From: Anoplopoma fimbria
Taxonomy: Eukaryota > Chordata > Actinopteri > Perciformes > Anoplopomatidae
Reading direction: 5' to 3'
DNA length: 64,000 nt
Assembly (NCBI RefSeq): GCF_027596085.1
Contig: NC_072457.1
Span: forward strand, 4,251,294-4,315,293
Shown: piece after piece, positions 46,646 to 64,000 of the stretch
Position numbering within the stretch: position 1 is the first letter of the stretch
Layout: each line of letters starts with the position of its first letter
Program-made: the position numbers and the translations under genes
The notes under the pieces: model-generated
Databases searched by the model: none
What the model was told of the DNA's origin: nothing
The model's input: the letters and a program-made list of their open reading frames with translations, nothing else

Positions 46646-48111
46646 ACCACATGGAAACTGACAGACAGAAATCATCTTCTCATTTATGTGTCTTTGATGT
46701 TCTGAAGTCTCATTATAGGAACTGATCACAGACGGTCACGATGAAAATCACTCTTATAAACCTTTAAGTTTGAATGCTACATAAAATGTTTTTCCTTAAA
46801 TAGTGTACTAATTGCCCTACACCTTTAAACCCTACTTTAACACCACCCAGTCTGTTGTTAAAATACAGTCTGAAATATATCTTATTATGCAGCTTTAGCA
46901 TACAATATGAAGAATACAGTATGTTGGTCATTTGACATATTTTGGCATCAGGAATTCTAATCCCAAACATAAAGAAAGCAGTGCCATTATGTGAGTACAT
47001 TAGTAGGATTTGTTAACGCATATACATTATAAATGAGATTATCAGCAGTTCTATCGGCTTCTCTGTTCTACATTAAGCTCCAAAAGTGTTCACAAGAAGC
47101 CTTTTAAACCTCTTATCGTTGGAAAGTTTTATTTGTATGGAGCCGTTTTACAACAAGGCAATTTAAACGGCTTTACACGACATAAACATTTTGAAATTTA
47201 GTAGATTAAAATGAGATAAAATTGTGTATATATCTAAAAAAACAACAACTTTAAGTGCAATTTAAGATATCAGTTAATAGCTCCTTATTAAACTCAAGGA
47301 AATGTAAATGACTGTTTTAGGTCTCAATTTTAAAAAGACAGTTTATGAGACAGTTTAAGTTTTCTGGGTGTTTGTTTGTGATATTTGGTGCATAGACACT
47401 CGAGGCTCCTTCTCTATGTTTTCTATGATTCTTGGCTTCATATTTTTAGACATGAGGTTGAACTACTTAAGTCCATTCAGTACATGCGTGTCCTGATGAG
47501 GATGACTCTGCACTATATAGATGCTTTACCATCGTTTCAGCCTGAAAAACTGCCGGTTCAAAAGGGAATTAAATGTGATTTGAATTCAACACAAACACTG
47601 AAATCCAATCAGAAAACTTATCAGATTGATTTCTGTCTGCATTGAAATGATTTCTATCACGTCCTCCAGTGTTTTGCAGTGGATCATTTTAACCACATGG
47701 GGGCAGCATTGATTCATATTGAACACAAATGGACACCTGAGTGGGTTTGTCTGTGATCCTTAATTGTTTATTCACTTTTTTATTCATAATCTCAGGATTT
47801 TCAGAACATTATCACTCTTCTTATTTTTGTAAAAATTACAATAACAGGTTACTATATCCTCCACAATTTGTTTTGCAAATTGAGCTCAAGACTGATTATA
47901 AAGTCAGGACTATTTTTGTAGCTTTTTATGGAGTAAAAGTGTGTAACCCTTACGCTGCAGGTGTACCAAGTATGTTTTGGTCATTTTAAGTTAAAATATA
48001 GTAATAAAATATATAATAGAATACTATGCTGTGGTAGACTGGTGTACCCTACAGCAATGATATAATTAATGTTAAAAAATATAACAAAAACTAACATATA
48101 ACTAACACATA

Positions 48112-48114
<3 letters not shown>

Positions 48115-48149
<35 letters not shown>
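48115..48149. repeat. (TA)n microsatellite
   Basis: Perfect TA run followed by a short CA run. Confidence 0.95.
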
Positions 48150-48156
<7 letters not shown>

Positions 48157-48451
48157 CTACTTCTACTTCTCCTTCCTGTTCCTGTTTAAGTTTATATATG
48201 AACGGTGGTGTGATAAACAGGTAGTAGAAGTAATAGTTGGTACAGGGGAAGTTGTAAAACTAAAAGTTGAATCAGTTAAATTAATAAAAATGGTTGAATT
48301 TGCATTAGAAGAAACATAGAATGAGTCCAAATTGGATGCAATTGAAACAAAAATGAATGAATTAGATATGAAACTGCCGTAAATTTGACAAAACATGAGT
48401 AAATTGTATAAAAAGCTTAATATATGTCAATAAATAAATAAAATATACATA

Positions 48452-48683
48452 CAGTACCAGTCAAAAGTTTGGACACACCTTCTCATTCAATGGTTTTTCT
48501 ATATTTTTATTTTTATTTATTTCTACATTGTAGATTAATATTGAAGACATCCAAACTATGAAGGAACACATATGGAATTATGTGGTAAACAAACAAATGC
48601 TCAACAAACCAGAATATGTTTTATATTTTAGATTCTTAAAGTAGTTGAATGAGAAGGTGTGTCCAAACTTTAGACTGGTACTG
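48452..48683. mobile_element. Tc1/mariner-type MITE, 232 bp, copy 1
   Basis: About 40-bp terminal inverted repeats: left CAGTACCAGTCAAAAGTTTG, right matching in reverse, flanked by TA on both sides. No coding capacity. Ends and TA duplication are those of Tc1-like elements. Confidence 0.88.
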
Positions 48684-48913
48684 TATATTGTTATATATAT
48701 ATTATTATATACTATTTTCCAACCTTGTAGTGGATTTTTTTTTTTCCAGTTTGTTTACATGGTTTAAACAAACTATTATTATTATTGGATTTGTCCTTTA
48801 AACTAAATAAGCAACTTAAAAATTCAAATTCTTTGCATTATTATTATTATTATCATACTTAAGTTAAAGATCTGAATATATCTTCCACCAATTAAGTTTT
48901 TCTGATATATAGA

Positions 48914-49072
48914 TTTAGTTAAATTGTAGATTAACATCTTGACATCCTTAACTGTTGAACACATTTTTATGTGGTAAACAAACAAATGCTCAACAAACCA
49001 GAATATGTTTTATATTTTACATTCTTAAAGTAGTTGAATGAGAAGGTGTGTCCAAACTTTAGACTGGTACTG
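48914..49072. mobile_element. Tc1/mariner-type MITE, 5'-degraded copy 2
   Basis: The right ~105 bp (from GTGGTAAACAAACAAATGC to the end CTGTA) nearly repeats copy 1. The left part is recognisable but diverged (CATTGTAGATTAA versus AATTGTAGATTAA) and the left terminal repeat is lost. Confidence 0.8.
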
Positions 49073-49199
49073 TATACATACATATATATATATATATGTA
49101 TGTTTCAATTAAATAAAGTAAATGTAGTTAAAAATAGAGCATCCTGGGTGGGCGGGACATGTTGTAAACTCCCTCTGACAGACAGCGTCTTCCACCAAT

Positions 49200-49396
49200 C
49201 ACCGTCCTTGTTTAAGCCTCTTGCGTGTGACGTCACTGGCGCTGAGTGACGCGCTGTCAGCTGCAGGAGGAGGAAGAGGAGCTGCAGAGAGTTTAACCTG
49301 TTCACTGCAGTCTGTCCGGTGGTCTGTCCGGTGGTCCGGTCCGGTGGTCCTCAGTGGTCCTCAGCTGTCCGGTCCCTGCTCTCTCTCTGTGCTCAG
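49200..49396 (+). promoter_or_regulatory. Candidate ugp2 promoter and noncoding first exon
   Basis: GC-rich island in AT-rich DNA. It has a full palindromic cAMP-response element TGACGTCA at 49228-49235, CAGCTG and GGAGGAGGAAG words, and ends in GTGCTCAG before a consensus donor GTGGGT at 49397. It lies 3.3 kb upstream of the first ugp2 coding exon, which has a usable acceptor at 52628. Reads as a 5' UTR exon; transcript evidence is lacking. Confidence 0.5.
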
Positions 49397-49485
49397 GTGG
49401 GTGACGTAATGTGGCTCCTGTGGCTGCTGTGCACGAAAAGTTTGTCCAAAAAAACATGTGTGTCTGCAGCACGAACCTGCTGCTC

Positions 49486-50056
<571 letters not shown>

Positions 50057-50204
50057 CAGATAGAGATCAATAGACTCCCACAAATTCTTAAAAATATGCA
50101 AAGATACATACAAGATATTTAAATATACACACAAAGATGGCCTAAAGACTAATATTCACATCTAGCACATATTCCTGTGATACATTTATACAACATTACT
50201 TTCA

Positions 50205-50700
50205 GTATTCTTCAACTTAAGTAAAAAGTTGAAACTCTAAAACCACAATGTATAAATATTCCACTAGAAGTAAAAGTCCTCATTTCCAAGCTGTTACTTA
50301 AGTAAACGTTTGTAAGTATTATTGGAAAAATGTAAATAAAGTATGAATAACTATGCAGTGAAATGTTTCCTGTCAGTGTTTCACTATTATACATGATGTT
50401 TCTGGGTTAATAATATGGCTGCATTCATGTGTATGTTGCATTTTAATGTTGTAGATGTTTAAGTTTAACTTCTACTGCTAAAAAAAACACGTCATCCTTC
50501 AGTTTATCAGAAACATTAACATTTAAATACACCACTTTTTGAGATATGTTGTTTTCACAAGACAGAAAGGACATGAAAAATGATTTAGTGAGCTGGAGTG
50601 GAGCACAAGTAGAAAGCTGCATAAAATGGAAATAAGTACAAGTACCTCTGAATTTATAGTCAGTACCTGAGTACATTTACTTAGTTACAATGCAACACAG
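50205..50700 (-). repeat. Teleost AAGTAC-rich dispersed repeat, near full
   Basis: CTACTGCTAAAAA, AAGTACAAGTACCTCTG and CTGAGTACATTTACTTAGTT in minus order, with AGTAAAAGTCCTCATT at the left. Lies in the proposed ugp2 5' intron just after the TG array. Confidence 0.7.
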
Positions 50701-51679
50701 GTTACTTCCTTTCTTAACAGTGTTGCAAAGTGCAATTACAGTTACAACACAGAAATAAGATATTTAAAAGAAAAACCCACTGCAATATAAAACGACATGA
50801 ATATGATTTAAAAAAGAGTCGAATAAAATATAACAAATAAGTGAAATAAGTTAAGAAATCAGGCTCCCTCAAACAAATATTTATACAATAAAAATACAAT
50901 AAAAATGAAACAAACACAAATTGGTTTAGGATCTAAGACATAAAATAGTACAGAAGTTAAATATATAGGAATAAGATATAATAATTATAAAACCAATGAT
51001 ATATATTTGTGGTGGACGGGTGCACAGTGAATGCAGATTAATTAACTTTAACGTAAACAGGAATGTGGTAAATGTAAATGCATCATGAGAGATGAATTAA
51101 AGTGCCATCTGTGTGAATTTGAGAAGTAAACTTAATCGTCCTTAAACAGTCTACGCCTGTGATAGTTTAAAGGGAATTAAAATACTGTGAACTCAACTTC
51201 AACTTCTGAACTTCCTAACTTCTCATCTAATAAACTACCGGTCCATCGAGGTTTCCTCAAACTCACTTTGATGATTCTCAACACGTGTTTAAAGACTAAG
51301 AATAAGTATTGAGTTCACCTTTAACACAGAAGCTGTGAAGGTAAAGGTCACTGTTACAAACTCACTGGGGAGGTTATTTGATACTTTATTTATAACATTT
51401 GAAGTTCAAGGAAGAAATTAAAGGAAAAAAATGTACAATTAACAAAGTTAAACTACGGTTATCAACATGAAAAAATATACTATTTGACCTTTTTCTTCAC
51501 GGCGTTTGTGAGAGATGTCAGACATATTTAAGATATTTATGGCTGCTACTACACTTATTTCCGTAATCATTTATCAGTCAATTATATATAAATGACTCTT
51601 TTAGTGTCATAAACGGTGATACCTGTCCATCTAAATTCTCAGAGCCCAAAGTTTACAACGTTACAAAATAGTGAAAGGT

Positions 51680-51681
<2 letters not shown>

Positions 51682-51712
<31 letters not shown>
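51682..51712. repeat. (ATC)n trinucleotide repeat
   Basis: About ten perfect ATC units. Confidence 0.95.
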
Positions 51713-51939
51713 GAGGTGAAGGAAGTATTTGGAGCGTTTACTCAAAGGTGCATAACCAAATGTCTGAAATTGAGGGATTGACTCCACATGGCTCTCAACA
51801 TGTCAGCGGCTAACAAGGACACACAGTGCTGACAGTCGCAGTTTATTTATGAGAGCACATTATACTTATGTACGCTAACATTATCTTTACACAGCAAATA
51901 GTTGTTTTCTGCTTTATTAATGCTCACATTTATTAGAAG

Positions 51940-52100
51940 TAGGAATACCACAGTGTAGAAATACTCTGTTACAAGTAAAGGTCAAAGTTTTACTTCAGTA
52001 AAAGAACATAAGAATTATCATCAAAATATACTTAAAGTACCAAAAGTCAAAAGTGCTCATTTTGCAGAATGGACACGTTTCAGAATAATAATAGAAATTA
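51940..52100 (-). repeat. Teleost AAGTAC-rich dispersed repeat, partial
   Basis: CTCTGTTACAAGTAAAGGTC, AAAATATACTTAAAGTACC and GTGCTCATTTTGCAGAATGG match the same family end as the copy at 57.2 kb. Confidence 0.65.
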
Positions 52101-52322
52101 TACTTTTCACTGATGATCAGATTTTATGAAGCTGTTGTTTGTGCTTAATAAAAACATTTAAAAAAAAAACTAATCAACTGTAAAATTGTTATTCTGTCAA
52201 TTTATTGATTAACCAGATTATTGTTTCAGCACTAATTGTTTTCTTAATTGTGTTACAAACCGAAACTAACTCATTTACATTTAAAGCACTCTGGAGTGTG
52301 TGTTACGTGGAGTGGGCAGAAC

Positions 52323-52324
52323 GC

Positions 52325-52361
<37 letters not shown>

Positions 52362-52389
52362 TACATACATACATACACATACACACACT
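52323..52389. repeat. (CA)n plus (TACA)n compound microsatellite
   Basis: CA run of about 34 bp then five CATA units; a short TG run follows at about 52410. Confidence 0.95.
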
Positions 52390-52628
52390 TCCTGGCTGTG
52401 TGTGATTGGTGTGTGTGTGTGTTTGTGGGCCGGCCTTGTGTTGAGCTCAGACTCAGAGCAGCAGATCTGTGATCTTCCTCTGAGTTGAGGATGAGGAGGA
52501 CGTCTGTTGTTCTCTGACGGCTGCTGGCTTTGGTTGTTTTTATCTTTGGGACCATTCTTTCTCTTTTATCACACACATGGATTCACTGTGAGCCAAACAC
52601 ACACCTGCCTGCTGCTTCCTCTGCACAG
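52390..52628 (+). promoter_or_regulatory. Possible second ugp2 promoter or 5' UTR
   Basis: GC-richer stretch with GTGATTGGT (inverted CCAAT core) and CT/GA-rich sequence just upstream of the first coding exon. Could be an alternative start region or simply an intron end. Low certainty. Confidence 0.3.
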
Positions 52629-52672
52629 ATCTAATCATTACTGCCTGTTGTTTGTAAGCAGACTGTGGTAAA

Positions 52673-63739
<11,067 letters not shown>

Positions 63740-64000
63740 GTGACGGAGACTTTACTCATGAATTCATTCATATATTTACAGCCATGAGGCCTTAAGGCTG
63801 TTTACACATGACTGCTGTCACTGTGGATGAAGTGGGTAAACCTTTATTTTACTCCATCATTTCCTAATCATTTTCCACAAAGTTCCCTTTAAAATCTAAT
63901 TGGCAACTTTTATGTAAAATACAGTTTTTAGTGATACACATCCAATTAATGAACTCCAGTCAACAGCAGGTCAGCCGGACATTTAAATAAGTAAAATTTG

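Larger units (their letters stand above)
46660..49199. other. mdh1-ugp2 intergenic region
   Basis: AT-rich with the TA array and two MITE copies. No coding evidence. Confidence 0.5.

Overview
The window is vertebrate nuclear DNA, almost certainly from a ray-finned (teleost) fish. It has GT-AG introns, GC-rich exons in AT-rich introns, many long (CA)n/(TG)n arrays, and several dispersed repeats that look like common fish families. Two genes can be read with confidence, both on the + strand: mdh1 (cytosolic malate dehydrogenase, complete, nine coding exons, 37591-46335) and ugp2 (UTP-glucose-1-phosphate uridylyltransferase, first seven coding exons, 52673-63739, running off the right edge). MDH1 and UGP2 are also neighbours in mammals, so the order is an old vertebrate linkage. 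No bacterial or phage content, CRISPR array, tRNA or rRNA gene was seen.

Layout. 1-29 kb holds no recognisable protein gene. It is AT-rich intergenic DNA with dispersed repeats, interrupted between about 8 and 19 kb by GC-richer blocks carrying homeodomain, POU, E-box and SOX-like words; these are candidate regulatory elements, possibly of a developmental neighbour (OTX1 lies on this side in mammals; inference only). 27.7-28.8 kb is a 20-bp minisatellite. At 29.5 kb a promoter-like stretch leads to one possible first coding exon (signal-peptide-like, good donor) with no partner exon found. 29.65-31.83 kb is a second, higher-order minisatellite. 31.8-37.2 kb holds dispersed repeats, a 347-bp hAT-type MITE and a 550-bp almost pure A/T tract that stops just before the mdh1 promoter. 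37.2-46.65 kb is mdh1. 46.7-49.2 kb is intergenic with two copies of a Tc1-type MITE. 49.2-49.4 kb looks like the ugp2 promoter and a noncoding first exon, followed at once by a 569-bp TG array. 52.6 kb to the end is ugp2.

Function. MDH1 interconverts malate and oxaloacetate with NAD(H) in the cytosol (malate-aspartate shuttle). UGP2 makes UDP-glucose for glycogen, glycoproteins and proteoglycans. Both are housekeeping metabolic enzymes and all key residues within view are intact. The most informative single observation is that the mdh1 stop codon has the TGA-CTA readthrough context and is followed by an in-frame 20-codon extension ending in Ser-Arg-Leu, a peroxisomal targeting signal. This matches the readthrough isoform MDH1x known in mammals.
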